From positions 1 through 64,000 of the forward strand of contig CAMYLK010000018.1 of the NCBI GenBank assembly GCA_947259225.1: DNA of 64,000 bases. Reading direction: 5' to 3'. Source of the stretch: an uncultured Desulfobulbaceae bacterium (GTDB taxonomy: Bacteria > Desulfobacterota > Desulfobulbia > Desulfobulbales > Desulfobulbaceae). Below the pieces are notes generated by a model. The model worked only from the letters and a program-made list of their open reading frames with translations. It ran no database searches and was not told the origin of the DNA. Position 1 is the first letter of the stretch, and every line of letters begins with the position of its first letter. Below are positions 34,694-44,306 of this stretch, piece by piece. The position numbers were made by a program, and so were the translations under genes.

Positions 34694-35086
34694 ATGATGA
34701 ATCTTGAACAGTTGAAGAAGAACAGACAGGTTGTAAATGAGATTGACTGGTCAATGACTCCCGAAAAAGCTGTTGAAATGTATCTTGAATGGGGTACAGG
34801 CTGGGTTCGCGGAAACGATTTTGTTGCCAGTGCCAATGATGAATCTGTCTACTTTGTCATTTATGATTGGGAAAAAAAACCGCTTGCCACGTTGATACAT
34901 AGAACAGTGGAAGGTGCTGAGGAAATAGCACAAGTGCCGGTTCCGGAGGGCTTGTTTGAAGCGTCATGGAAAGAAGATGGTACCCGACCGGGCGGTACGG
35001 TTCATCCTCCAAACTTTGATTTGAAAAAATGGCTTTGTGAGCAGATTAACGGTCCCCCTTTGGATTGGAGTGTAACAGTAAGCTGA
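34694..35086 (+). CDS. Conserved small protein resembling the DVU0772 family
   Basis: 130 residues, no signal peptide. The N terminus MNLEQLKKNRQVVNEIDWSMTPEKAVEMYLEWG and the following YFVIYDWEKKP fit what I remember of the DVU0772 family of sulfate-reducing bacteria, whose function is unknown. The assignment is from memory, not a search. The gene is monocistronic, has a consensus promoter with a palindrome, and ends at a strong terminator, so it may be highly expressed but repressible. Confidence 0.7.
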   Translation: MMNLEQLKKNRQVVNEIDWSMTPEKAVEMYLEWGTGWVRGNDFVASANDESVYFVIYDWEKKPLATLIHRTVEGAEEIAQVPVPEGLFEASWKEDGTRPGGTVHPPNFDLKKWLCEQINGPPLDWSVTVS

Positions 35087-35088
35087 TT

Positions 35089-35829
35089 TCATAATTTTTT
35101 TTCTTCCTGGCAGGCGCCTGCATGGCCAATCCCCTCCTTGTTGGTATTGTGCAGGCGCCATTTTTTTTGGGGGTAATCACTCCTGATGTATTTCTTCAGT
35201 ATTTCCTGAAAATGTTCCCGTGATATTTCACGTGCCCCGAATGTGGCCAGATGTTCAGTCCTAATCTGGCAGTCAATAATTTTTATTCCCGTTATCTCTG
35301 CATGTCTTACCAGAGCGTGGAGGGCAACCTTGGACGCGTCCTTTACTTGAGAATACATTGATTCACCGAAGAAAACCTGATCAAGGGCTATGCCATACAG
35401 CCCTCCGGCCAATGAGCCCTCATGCCAGCATTCGATACTGTGCGCATAGCCACGTTCATGCAGACGGCAGTAGGCATTTTGCATCTCAGGGGTGATCCAG
35501 GTCTCCTCCCTGTTTGTTCCCCTGAACCGGGCACATTTTTCTATAATATCTTTAAAAGCAGTGTCAGCGGTAAGAGAAAACACCTGTTTTCTGATGACCC
35601 TGGCAAGACGTTTAGGGGTATGGAATTCATTCGGAAACAGAACAAGCCGCGGTGCCGGTGTCCACCAGAGAATCGGATCGCCTGCCGAGTACCAGGGAAA
35701 AATGCCCGTGCGGTACGCTTCCAGCAATCTTTGGACAGAGAGATCGCCGCCAACGGCCAGAAGTCCGTTTTCCTCAGCCAGTTCAGGTGGCGGGAACTTG
35801 ATGTTACTGCTGAGTCTGAAAACGGGCAT
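35089..35829 (-). CDS. aat: Leucyl/phenylalanyl-tRNA-protein transferase
   Basis: Adds Leu or Phe to N-terminal Arg/Lys of proteins in the bacterial N-end rule pathway. 246 residues with the family stretches GLLAVGGDLSVQRLLEAYR, GIFPWYS, PRLVLFP, SIECW and GGLYGIALDQVFFGESMYS. The last approximately 24 residues (after DYPQKKWRLHN) extend past the usual end because the frame runs through the convergent terminator. The stop lies 3 bp from the stop of the opposite gene. The true protein end may therefore be an evolutionary by-product. Confidence 0.94.
   Translation of the reverse strand: MPVFRLSSNIKFPPPELAEENGLLAVGGDLSVQRLLEAYRTGIFPWYSAGDPILWWTPAPRLVLFPNEFHTPKRLARVIRKQVFSLTADTAFKDIIEKCARFRGTNREETWITPEMQNAYCRLHERGYAHSIECWHEGSLAGGLYGIALDQVFFGESMYSQVKDASKVALHALVRHAEITGIKIIDCQIRTEHLATFGAREISREHFQEILKKYIRSDYPQKKWRLHNTNKEGIGHAGACQEEKKL
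35113..35169 (+). terminator. Strong intrinsic terminator overlapping the 3' end of aat
   Basis: A perfect 10-bp stem GGCGCCTGCA (35113-35122) / TGCAGGCGCC (35150-35159) is followed by an A and a run of T on the plus strand. It ends the gene at 34694. It lies inside the last codons of the convergent aat gene. Confidence 0.88.
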
Positions 35830-35942
35830 GAGCTAAAAGGACCAGTTCCCTGGGGGACATAATAATAAAATTAAATCCAGAGTGATACTCAATGATTATC
35901 CTGGTCAGCATGGACAGAGGTTTTCAGTATATGTTTCGTAAC

Positions 35943-37438
35943 TCAAGGGTCGGTAATGAGTTCCATTATTTTCCTGGCCGGCTCAGGTCCCCAGCTTCCT
36001 GCAGGGTAAAAGTGAAGGAGTTGATCAAGATTGTCACAGTGTTCGCATTCTTCAAGAACAGGAGTAAGAAAAGACCATGACTGCTCAATTCCGTCCTGGC
36101 GCCAGAAAAGCATATGATCTCCGGTCATGCAGTCAAGCAGGACACGGGCATACGCATCAAGAGATGCTTTTTGATAATGCTCCTGGTAGACAAAGTCCAT
36201 GACCATGGAGCGCAGACAGATTTCCATACCGGGGTTCTTCGTCTGGAAGGCCAGTCGAATGGCTTCCTCCGGGAAGGTCTCTATAACCAGGCGATTTGCG
36301 CCAATTGTATCACCAAGCACATCACTGAAAAGTCTGTGCGGTACCTTCTTGAACTGGATGATGATTCTTGTTTCCTTCCGCGGCAACCTTTTACCGGAAA
36401 CAACGTAAAAAGGAACACCCTGCCAGCGCCAGTTATCAATATAGAGTTCCATGAGAGCAAAGGTAGGGGTGCCGGAACCGGGTTTAACACCGTCCTCCTC
36501 CCTGTAACCTGGCAGTATATTGCCTTTCTTTTCCCCTCTGCCGTATTGTCCCAGGTAAAGTCTGCTGCCTTTCTCAGGGCTGAATTCCCTGAGAGAACGT
36601 ATAACTTTGATTTTCTCGTCCTGAACGGCATCGGCCTGGTAGCGTGAAGGTGGTTCCATTGCTGTCAGGACAAGCAGCTGCATCATGTGATTCTGAAACA
36701 TGTCCCGAATAACACCTGATTCATCATAATATCCTGCTCTGCTGCCGACACCGAGTTCTTCGGCAGCGACAATCCCTATATAATCTATATGATGGCGGTT
36801 CCAGAGGGGTTCAAAAATAGAATTTGCAAAACGGAAAATAAGCGTGTTCTGGACAGTTTCCTTGGCAAGGTAATGATCAATGCGGAAGATCTGGTCTTCG
36901 CGGAAATGCTCATGAAGAATTGCATCTAGGGCAAGAGCTGTCTCCAGGTCTCTGCCGAATGGTTTTTCAACCACGATTCTCGACCAGCCGGGAAACTGTT
37001 GTTTTTCATCGGCCAGTCCCGCGTTGCCAAGCAGTTCTGCAATTACAGGATAGAGTGCCGGGGGAACGGCAAGGTCAAAGATCCGGTTGCCGTTGGTTTG
37101 TTTGTCCCTGTCAAGACTTTCGAGATATCCGGCAACGGCCTGGAAGCTTTCCAGTTCGTACGTAATGGGCTGGTAATGAAGCTTTCCCATTTTCTCCTTT
37201 CTATTCCTTCCTTCCTGTACTGATCGTACAGCAGATCCCGGAACTGTTCGTCGCTGAGCTTTGTTCTGCTGCAGCCGACAATGGAAAATGGATGGGGCAC
37301 CTTGCCCTGGTCAAAGAGAGAAAATAAAGCAGGAATAAGTTTGCGGCGGGTCAGGTCGCCGGACGCTCCGAAAATGACAATGGTGCAAGGCTCTAGTACA
37401 ATTTTCGTCGGCAGGTCACAGGCATGGTGTGTCTGCAT
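35943..37438 (-). pseudogene. zwf: Glucose-6-phosphate dehydrogenase, reading frame broken near 37204
   Basis: The first frame (37438 down to 37043) carries the Rossmann motif IFGASGDLTRRKLIPAL. The second (37190 down to 35943, open upstream past 37210) carries the catalytic RIDHYLAKE and the rest of the enzyme. They are one nucleotide out of phase. A (GGAA)3 tract on the coding strand (37215-37204) lies exactly at the join. One more GGAA would give a continuous frame (QYRKEGRNRKEKMGKLHY) and about 499 residues, the normal Zwf length. Alternatives are a sequencing or assembly indel, or re-initiation at the ATG at 37190 behind AGGAG. It starts 2 bp after gnd. If functional it feeds the oxidative pentose phosphate pathway. 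Confidence 0.85.
37204..37215. repeat. (TTCC)3 tetranucleotide tract at the zwf frame break
   Basis: Three tandem TTCC units on the plus strand (GGAA on the coding strand). A change of one unit shifts the frame by one base and would join the two halves of zwf without a stop codon. Confidence 0.8.
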
Positions 37439-37440
37439 GG

Positions 37441-38349
37441 CTACTTGTCCGAAGCTTTTACCGCGTGACCGCCAAATTCACGGCGCAGGGCAGCGAGAAC
37501 CCTGTCGGAGAAAGAGTTGTCATCTCTGGACTGGAACCGGGCAAACAGGGAATTGGCGATGACCGGTGCCGCAACCCTGCTTTCAATAGCCTGTTCAACC
37601 GTCCATCGTCCTTCACCTGAATCATCAACATAGCCGATAATGTCATTGAGCTTCGGGTCTTCCTTAAAAGCATCTTCAAGAAGTTCCAGGAGCCAGGAAC
37701 GGATTACACTGCCCTGGTTCCAGAGGTGTGCAATTTTCCGGTAGTCAAAATTATCCTTGTAGGGTGAGGCCTCAAGCAAGGCAAATCCTTCACCGTAGGC
37801 CTGCATCATCCCGTATTCTATCCCGTTGTGAATCATTTTGACAAAATGTCCGGATCCGGATGGCCCGCAGTAAAGAAACCCGTCTTGAGGAGCCAGGCTT
37901 TCCAGAACAGGGGTAAGCATATCGAAAACTTTCTTTTCGCCGCCGATCATGGTGCAGTATCCGACTTCAAGCCCCCATATTCCCCCGCTGACACCTGCGT
38001 CCAGGTAGTGAATTGATTTATTTTCAAGTTCAGCCGATCTGCGTATATCGTCTGTGTAACGGCTATTGCCCCCCTCTACTATAATATCCCCTGGCTCAAG
38101 AAGCTCGGCCAGTGCACTGATCTGCTTGTCGACAATTTTACCGGCCGGAAGCATAATCCAGACGATTCTCGGCGCAAACAGCTTGCTGACAAGTTCTTCA
38201 ACAGTGTATGCTCCCTCCGCACCTTCACCGGTAATCTTATCGACTTTATCGGGAGTCCTGTTATAGGCTACAACTTCGTGTTTGTCCCTGATAAGGCGAC
38301 GCACCATGTTCATTCCCATCCTTCCGAGACCAATCATTCCCAAACGCAT
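37441..38349 (-). CDS. gnd: 6-phosphogluconate dehydrogenase, short (GndA/YqeC) type
   Basis: Oxidative decarboxylation of 6-phosphogluconate to ribulose 5-phosphate. 302 residues from the ATG at 38349, which follows AAGGAGC; a longer in-frame start at 38382 is less likely. The Rossmann fingerprint is MIGLGRMGMNMVRRL, the NADP/substrate loop is VEGGNSRYTDD and the catalytic part is GPSGSGHFVKMIHNGIEYG. The short form lacks the long C-terminal region of the approximately 470-residue enzymes and is often NAD-preferring. It forms an operon with zwf. Confidence 0.93.
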   Translation of the reverse strand: MRLGMIGLGRMGMNMVRRLIRDKHEVVAYNRTPDKVDKITGEGAEGAYTVEELVSKLFAPRIVWIMLPAGKIVDKQISALAELLEPGDIIVEGGNSRYTDDIRRSAELENKSIHYLDAGVSGGIWGLEVGYCTMIGGEKKVFDMLTPVLESLAPQDGFLYCGPSGSGHFVKMIHNGIEYGMMQAYGEGFALLEASPYKDNFDYRKIAHLWNQGSVIRSWLLELLEDAFKEDPKLNDIIGYVDDSGEGRWTVEQAIESRVAAPVIANSLFARFQSRDDNSFSDRVLAALRREFGGHAVKASDK

Positions 38350-38779
38350 AGCATGCTCCTTGTTAGATAAGATTTGCGCCACCTGGTTGCTTGTTCATAT
38401 AACTCTATAATATCAATGATATCGCAGGTTGGCTGTTGCGCACAAGATATTTTCTCTGTATGTAGACGGATTCGTCATAAGCTGTAAATAAAACGGATAA
38501 ACGCAGCAATCAGCTTAATTACTTTGTTGTCGGTTTATTCTCAAATTATTAAAGGGGGCAACCGATGTGAACAATGGCATATATTTAACGATTATGAGTT
38601 TTATAGGATTTCAAATCATGACAATGATGCTGCATCGTTCCCTCTTTATATAAAGAAAAGAAAGGTGTATCGAAAAAGATGTTTACACAATGAGTTAATT
38701 AGCAGATAATTGTGTCGATTGTTAACAGCAATTTATAATCATTAATTTATCAGCCGTTAGAATTTTTTACAAAATCATC
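38350..38779. other. 430-bp intergenic region without a gene
   Basis: It separates the minus-strand gnd-zwf operon from the plus-strand ATPase gene. AT-rich, with no inverted repeat or consensus promoter that I could fix. A 61-codon open frame at 38524-38709 has no ribosome site and no recognisable sequence, so I do not call it. Confidence 0.5.
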
Positions 38780-40369
38780 ATGTCGATGTATCTGGAACAT
38801 TTTCAATTGAATCAATCTCCTTTTCGTCAGGAGCCTGATCCAAAAATTTTCTATCCTGGCGCGGCCCGTCGTGATGTGCTTAAATCTCTCCTTGCTGATA
38901 TTCAGGACGGCAAACCTCTCCTTAAACTGACCGGCGGTGAAGGTGTCGGTAAAACGCTGCTGTATCTGCTCCTTATCCGGAAATTACCGCAGGAGACGTA
39001 TGACATTGTCAGTCTGGATCATCCGGTGGGTTCATTTGAGGATCTGTTGCGTATTATCTGCGTTGCCCTGGGGTATAAAAAACACGATGAATCGGCGCCA
39101 AGGAGTTGTCTCGAGGTATTTCGTGAACAGCTGCAAATCCGGAAAAATGAACAACGAAAGGTTCTCCTGATCATTGACGAAGCGGAGAAGCTCTTTCTGG
39201 CCACCCTGGAACGCCTGGTCAAGACAATCTGTGATACTGAAGAAGCTGATGTGCTCCAGATTCTGTTGATTGGCCGGCTCGACCTGGACGTTAACATTGA
39301 ACAGCTTACAATATATTGTTCCAACGTTGACATTCACGCGGGGTATGTGCTGGAGCCCATGAACCTCGAAGAGACAAGAAAATATATACAGTTCAGGCTG
39401 CATTCAGCCAAAATTCCCGGTGATAAACATATCACCCTGTTTACTGATGATGCCATTCATGCAATTTATCATACTGCCATGGGGAACATCAGCCTGACAA
39501 ATATCCTGTCGGAAAAGGGTCTCAAGGTTGCCTGCTCCGAGGGCCTGTTTCAAGTGGAACCTGAACTTGTCGGGCTTCAGTCCACAAGGAGAAAAAGTTC
39601 TCCCGGGATATTGTCGAAGCTCAAGGAGTCAACATCCCAGGGCTACGAAACGCTTAAGGATTCACAGCTCTATGACCTGTTAATGGAGCATAAATGGTGG
39701 TCGGCAGCAGCTGCAGTGCTTTTGTTTTTGCTGCTGATAGTACTATGGCCTGGAGATAAAGATATTTCCGACACGGTTGACCAGGCTGCACTTGAAAAGA
39801 TGGAAATTGAAGAGATTACGGTTGAGCAGCCAGTGGTACAGTCAGAAAAACCACCTCTTCAGGAAAAACTACCCGTGGTGGAACATATACCCCCGGAAGT
39901 TGAGCCTGATAAACCTGGGCAGCGTGAAGAACCCGAAGAAGATGATACAGTAATTGTCCAGGCCGAATCAAAAAAGAAGAAAGACGAAATATCCCCTGCC
40001 CAGGATAATCGAAGGACAGGATCCCCATCCAGGGATGGATCGTCTCTTTTCACAGAACGTATCAAAGCCAGCTCTAGTTGGCTGGCATGGGCCTATCGTG
40101 GTGGATATACGATCCAGCTGATGCTGTTGACCGCTGAAAACGCGGAGGCAAACCTCAAAAAAATCCTTGTAGAAGATGAGTATTTTGCGGTCAAAGACGA
40201 CCTGTATATCCTGAGAAGAAATTCCCCTCCGGCCCTGTTCGTTTTTTTCGGGATGTACGATACAATGGAGGCAGCACGCAGGGCACGGAACGGTATGCCA
40301 ATTTTCCTAAGGCGCCATCATCCATATGCCCTGTCCATTAAAGAGGCGTTGAGAAAGTCCGAAGAGTAA
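38780..40369 (+). CDS. ExeA/GspA-type AAA ATPase with transmembrane segment and SPOR-like C terminus (DamX-like)
   Basis: 529 residues. The N-terminal AAA domain (about 1-270) starts with MYLEHFQLNQSPFRQEPDP, typical of ExeA. Walker A is GGEGVGKT (52-59) and Walker B is VLLIIDEAE near 128. One membrane helix follows (about 312-330, WWSAAAAVLLFLLLIVLW). Then comes a Pro/Glu-rich linker (335-415) and a C-terminal domain beginning YTIQLMLLTAENAEANLKK, similar to SPOR domains that bind denuded peptidoglycan. This layout matches DamX or ExeA, which act at the septum or help secretin assembly. It is monocistronic. Confidence 0.85.
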   Translation: MSMYLEHFQLNQSPFRQEPDPKIFYPGAARRDVLKSLLADIQDGKPLLKLTGGEGVGKTLLYLLLIRKLPQETYDIVSLDHPVGSFEDLLRIICVALGYKKHDESAPRSCLEVFREQLQIRKNEQRKVLLIIDEAEKLFLATLERLVKTICDTEEADVLQILLIGRLDLDVNIEQLTIYCSNVDIHAGYVLEPMNLEETRKYIQFRLHSAKIPGDKHITLFTDDAIHAIYHTAMGNISLTNILSEKGLKVACSEGLFQVEPELVGLQSTRRKSSPGILSKLKESTSQGYETLKDSQLYDLLMEHKWWSAAAAVLLFLLLIVLWPGDKDISDTVDQAALEKMEIEEITVEQPVVQSEKPPLQEKLPVVEHIPPEVEPDKPGQREEPEEDDTVIVQAESKKKKDEISPAQDNRRTGSPSRDGSSLFTERIKASSSWLAWAYRGGYTIQLMLLTAENAEANLKKILVEDEYFAVKDDLYILRRNSPPALFVFFGMYDTMEAARRARNGMPIFLRRHHPYALSIKEALRKSEE

Positions 40370-40426
40370 CAGTTTACAGTCTTATTGATCTATAACAGAA
40401 GATTTGATAATTTTGGATTAGTGTCA

Positions 40427-40550
40427 TTTCGAACGTAGTGAGAAATCTTTTCCTGATGGCCCCCGGTCTCTGGGCAGAGAAGCCCCATATCCTCCTGCCT
40501 GACACCTCCGGTCTCCGGTCTGAAGTCTTCCCCCTCAAGCCTCCGTTCTT
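40427..40550. repeat. Half-copy of the GTCATTTCGA repeat and CTCCGGTCTCCGG units
   Basis: GTCATTTCGAACGTAGTGAG followed by AAATCT (40431-40456) matches one arm of the hairpin at 4860-4976. It is followed by CCTCCGGTCTCCGGTCTGAAG (about 40504-40525), one of the short intergenic repeat units seen at 6230, 48960 and 50840. Confidence 0.55.
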
Positions 40551-43150
40551 TTCCTGTCAAGCAGATTGCGAAGGGTTAAGGCCAGCTTTATTATGTCAAG
40601 TGGTTTGGTCATGTAATCACTTATCCCTATTGCCATGGCCTCTTCCTTTTTAAGTATTTCGCTGAAACCTGTACAGAGAATAACAGGTACGTCCGGCCGC
40701 AGTTCGATAATTTCTCTTGCAAGCAGGTCTCCAGTCATTATCGGCATGGTCATGTCACTCATCACAAGATCATATGTATCAGGTTTTTTGCGGAAGCGTT
40801 CCAGGGCATCGTGGGGGCTGGTGAAAGCCTCAACACGGTACCCAAGGCTTTTCAGTATTTGTTCTTCAACGTGAAGAACAGTTTCTTCATCATCGACAAG
40901 AAGAATACACTCATCCCCTCCCTGCGGAGGTGTTTGAATAATATTCGAGTAATCGTTAATGTGTGCCCTCATAGCGGGAAAATAAACCATAAAGGTACTT
41001 CCTTTTCCGACCTCACTATAAACGGAGATATCCCCATCCAGCCCTTTTATTATACCGTGGACAATAGAAAGTCCAAGCCCGGTTCCTTCACCTTTGTCCT
41101 TGGTCGTAAAGTAGGGTTCGAAAATACGGCTGAGTGTTTCCGGGTCCATCCCTTTACCGGTATCACTTACTTCAAGACGAATGTACATGCCCGGGGTGAG
41201 CTTTACTTGTGGTGATTCATCTGAAGCTGTTATTTCAAAAGGTTTAAGAACAACACCCAGGACGCCTCCTGTTTCACGCATGGCATGGTATGCATTGGTA
41301 CAAAGATTCATAAGTACCTGATGGATATGGGTTGGATTGGCCATGACTGATCCGCAGTGCTGGTCGATATTCTGACGGATTTCGATAGTGGATGGTATGG
41401 AAGAGCGAAGCAGCTTTATTGCTTCCTTGACAATGACCCCTACGTTTGTTGGCGCGGTTTTCTGCCCCTCCTGCCTGCTGAATGTCAGGATCTGCAGGAC
41501 CAGGTCCTTTGCACGGTGGACAGCTTTGAGGACTTCAGTCAGGTTTGATGTAACTTTTTCAGTGTCGTGCGCTTTCAGAATTGCCATCTCCACATAGCCG
41601 TGGATTGGTGTAAGTATATTATTAAAATCATGCGCTATGCCTCCTGCCAGAGTACCAATGGCTTCCATCTTCTGTGACTGGATCAGTTGCCGTTCGAATT
41701 TCTTCCGTTCCGTAATATCCCGGATCACTCCAAGGATCCGTAGTTTGCCGTCAAGTTCCGTACTTTTTAAAGTGACCTCGGCCCAGAAGGATTCTCCATC
41801 TTTTCGGAGATATTTCCATTCAAAAACCTGGGATCCATCGGTAATCGCTTTGTTCACCAATTCTTTTGCACGGTTGCTGGTCGAGACAGGATCGCCGGCA
41901 CTCAGTTCCCCAACTGTTATTTCAGACATTTCTTTACGACTATATCCGAACATATCAAGCATAGCCTGGTTTACATCCAGAAATTTGAGCGTCTGTGCAT
42001 GGCGAATGAAAATCGCTTCGTTGGTTGAGTTGAAAATCTCACGGAAACGATTTTCACTCATCTGTAATGCTTTTTCCCTGCTTTTTACAGCCTCTGACAT
42101 ACCATGAAAACTGTTGGTCAACTCCTGTACTTCAACATAAGGAGAAGGAGAAAGTGATACATCATAATCTCCGGCGGCTATCACTTTTGACCATTCCGTT
42201 ATTTCAGTAATGGGCTTTGAAAATTTTCTGGACTGAACCAAAGCAAAATAAACCGCCAAAAGAATAACTCCGATAGCACCTGCGACGAGATAGATGGCAG
42301 TTGATTTTACAGTATCGTATGTCAGGTCCACCGGCTGGGAAACAATTGTCAGCCAGCCGGGGCCTGGGATAAGCTTGACACTGCCGTCATAGTCGACATC
42401 CTGGAAACTATACCTGTGCTCGCCTTCCTCCCCGGCAAAACCTTTCTTCACGATTTGGAAATTATTGATACTGACCTGGCGGGCTGTAACTGATGGATCC
42501 GGATGAATTATTATTGCCCCCTTTCTATCTACGAGCATCATCGTCACATTGTGATCAGTTCTTATATGCGCGATAAAGTTCGACAGGAGTTCGATGTTGA
42601 AATTCCCTATCAGGACACGCTCGTCGACAATCAGGCACAAAGCCAGTGACATTTTGCCGCTGATAAGGGACAGGAATGTATCAGACCAGGTTGGATTGTT
42701 GGTTCGACGAGCTGTTAAATAAAATGGAAGATGAGCAAGGTTGATCCCGAGATAGTTTTCCCTCTGATTTTCCTTGCCTTGAAGAAGACCAACATGCTGC
42801 ACGGTGCCATCCTTGTCAAGAATGTAAATGGATTCAAACAGTTGCGAATGTTGCACATGCAGATCAAGCAAGTTCTGGATAGTTGCAGGATCATAGTCCG
42901 GATTGGCTTTCAACATTGCACTTGTGTTCTGCAGGACAACCAGGGGCTCCCTGAGAAAGACCTCAACCTGCCCGCTGACAGACTCGGCCATCAGAGATAA
43001 GACTTCATGCGCATCTTTCCGGGTTTCTCGTGCAAGGTTGATTAGGACAAGGATTGAAACAATGATGATCGGAACAACAGCAGCAAGGCTGAAACGGACC
43101 GCCATGGATTGTTTCAGTTTTCTTGCTTTTATAAAGCGATTCGAAAGCAT
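40535..43150 (-). CDS. Hybrid histidine kinase (Cache-HAMP-PAS-HisKA-HATPase-REC)
   Basis: 871 residues. TM1 is 20-39, a periplasmic double-Cache sensor follows (40-284), TM2 is 285-305, HAMP is 306-358, and PAS/PAC is about 365-482 (FLDVNQAMLDMFGYSRKEM). HisKA has phospho-acceptor H507 in GGIAHDFNNILTPIHGY. The HATPase domain has DTGKGMDPETLSRIFEPYF and TGLGLSIVHGI. The C-terminal receiver (about 740-865) has ILLVDDEE and VMSDMTMPIMTG. It probably senses a small molecule in the periplasm. The upstream gene, a binding protein on the same strand 13 bp away, may present the ligand. No separate output regulator is nearby. Confidence 0.92.
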   Translation of the reverse strand: MLSNRFIKARKLKQSMAVRFSLAAVVPIIIVSILVLINLARETRKDAHEVLSLMAESVSGQVEVFLREPLVVLQNTSAMLKANPDYDPATIQNLLDLHVQHSQLFESIYILDKDGTVQHVGLLQGKENQRENYLGINLAHLPFYLTARRTNNPTWSDTFLSLISGKMSLALCLIVDERVLIGNFNIELLSNFIAHIRTDHNVTMMLVDRKGAIIIHPDPSVTARQVSINNFQIVKKGFAGEEGEHRYSFQDVDYDGSVKLIPGPGWLTIVSQPVDLTYDTVKSTAIYLVAGAIGVILLAVYFALVQSRKFSKPITEITEWSKVIAAGDYDVSLSPSPYVEVQELTNSFHGMSEAVKSREKALQMSENRFREIFNSTNEAIFIRHAQTLKFLDVNQAMLDMFGYSRKEMSEITVGELSAGDPVSTSNRAKELVNKAITDGSQVFEWKYLRKDGESFWAEVTLKSTELDGKLRILGVIRDITERKKFERQLIQSQKMEAIGTLAGGIAHDFNNILTPIHGYVEMAILKAHDTEKVTSNLTEVLKAVHRAKDLVLQILTFSRQEGQKTAPTNVGVIVKEAIKLLRSSIPSTIEIRQNIDQHCGSVMANPTHIHQVLMNLCTNAYHAMRETGGVLGVVLKPFEITASDESPQVKLTPGMYIRLEVSDTGKGMDPETLSRIFEPYFTTKDKGEGTGLGLSIVHGIIKGLDGDISVYSEVGKGSTFMVYFPAMRAHINDYSNIIQTPPQGGDECILLVDDEETVLHVEEQILKSLGYRVEAFTSPHDALERFRKKPDTYDLVMSDMTMPIMTGDLLAREIIELRPDVPVILCTGFSEILKKEEAMAIGISDYMTKPLDIIKLALTLRNLLDRKRTEA

Positions 43151-43163
43151 GCACCTGCCTTTT

Positions 43164-44306
43164 CTAGTAGATCATTACGAATTTGCCATCCTGTACTATT
43201 GAAAGGTGGGTTTCTCTTTCTGCATCTCCAAGACGGTCGATAGAAAGATTTCCCTGCAAGACGTGAAATAAAGAGATGTCGAGTATGGTGTCCTTCAGAT
43301 CCTGACCTTTTTGTTGTTTTGAGAGAGACGTAAGGATGATATTCGCTGCATCATATCCTGCTACAGAAGCAAATCCCGGTTCAGTCCCGAACTGTTTGAT
43401 ATATTCTTCCTTGAAACTGAGATATTCTACACTGGGGTTATCACGATTAAAGAATTGGGAAACAATCACACCCTCAACCGCGATTCCACCTAAATTGATC
43501 AGTTTTTCAGTGGCTGCCCACTCGGAGGTTCCAACATACATTTTTTTCCCTTTCTGCTTCAGAACCTGCTGGTTAATCATTGCACTGTCGAGGGCATTGG
43601 CAGATATAACAATACCTTCAATATCAGGCACCAAAGCATCCTCAACAACATTATGAAAAAGTACGTCCGGGCCGGAAGTAAAAGTTGTCTGATGACTGAT
43701 ATGCCCACCCAGTCCTTCAAATTCTTCCCGGAATTTGCTGATCCAGTTTTCAGTATAAGACTTGTTTCCCAAATCGTAAATGACACTTACATTTTTCAGG
43801 CCGATGGTATTTCTTAAATAGCGGGCCATTTTGGCGGCATATTTATCAGTGGTAGAGCAGACCCTGAAGAAGTAGTCATCCTTAGCGCTTAGGTGCGTTG
43901 TTGTCGTTGTCGGGCTCATCATGACGATTTTATTGTTATTGACAATCGGAACAGTCCTGGTGGACATGGCACTGGTCATGTGTCCGATAATAGCCACCAC
44001 ATTCTGGTTGATAAGCTCATTGACTGCTTTTTCAGCTACCTCCTGGTTCTGCTCGTCGTCCATAACCACAAGGGTGACCGGACGTCCGTTTACACCTCCG
44101 GCATTGTTCCAGTGCTCAACCGCCAGGATAGCACCGTTCCTTCCGCTGATGCCCAAATCGGCAACACGGCCTGATAACCCGCCAACAAACCCGAGCTTGA
44201 TCGGTTCCTTTTTGGAGCACATGGAAATGAAAGGGAGGAGGCAAAAAACTGTTATAATTACTACATATTGAATAGGTGAAAAAAAGGATTTGTTACTCAT
44301 AGACAT
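43164..44306 (-). CDS. Branched-chain amino-acid type ABC substrate-binding protein
   Basis: About 380 residues from the ATG at 44306, preceded by AGAGGT; an in-frame start at 44339 is weaker. A signal segment (YVVIITVFCLLPFISMC) with a possible but imperfect lipobox precedes the Peripla_BP_6 fold (IKLGFVGGLSGRVADLGISG, VNGRPVTLVVMDDEQN). No permease or ATPase genes are adjacent; the next gene on this strand is the hybrid kinase. It is therefore more likely a sensor partner than part of a full transporter. Confidence 0.85.
   Translation of the reverse strand: MSMSNKSFFSPIQYVVIITVFCLLPFISMCSKKEPIKLGFVGGLSGRVADLGISGRNGAILAVEHWNNAGGVNGRPVTLVVMDDEQNQEVAEKAVNELINQNVVAIIGHMTSAMSTRTVPIVNNNKIVMMSPTTTTTHLSAKDDYFFRVCSTTDKYAAKMARYLRNTIGLKNVSVIYDLGNKSYTENWISKFREEFEGLGGHISHQTTFTSGPDVLFHNVVEDALVPDIEGIVISANALDSAMINQQVLKQKGKKMYVGTSEWAATEKLINLGGIAVEGVIVSQFFNRDNPSVEYLSFKEEYIKQFGTEPGFASVAGYDAANIILTSLSKQQKGQDLKDTILDISLFHVLQGNLSIDRLGDAERETHLSIVQDGKFVMIY

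Noticed and set aside
37043..37190. Programmed -1 frameshift in zwf at AAAA (37190-37193)
   Set aside because: The A4 run lacks a canonical slippery heptamer and the AGGAG is too close for -1 stimulation; the GGAA tract explains the break better.
38524..38709. 61-codon open frame before the ExeA-like gene
   Set aside because: No ribosome site, no homologous pattern, AT-rich intergenic composition.
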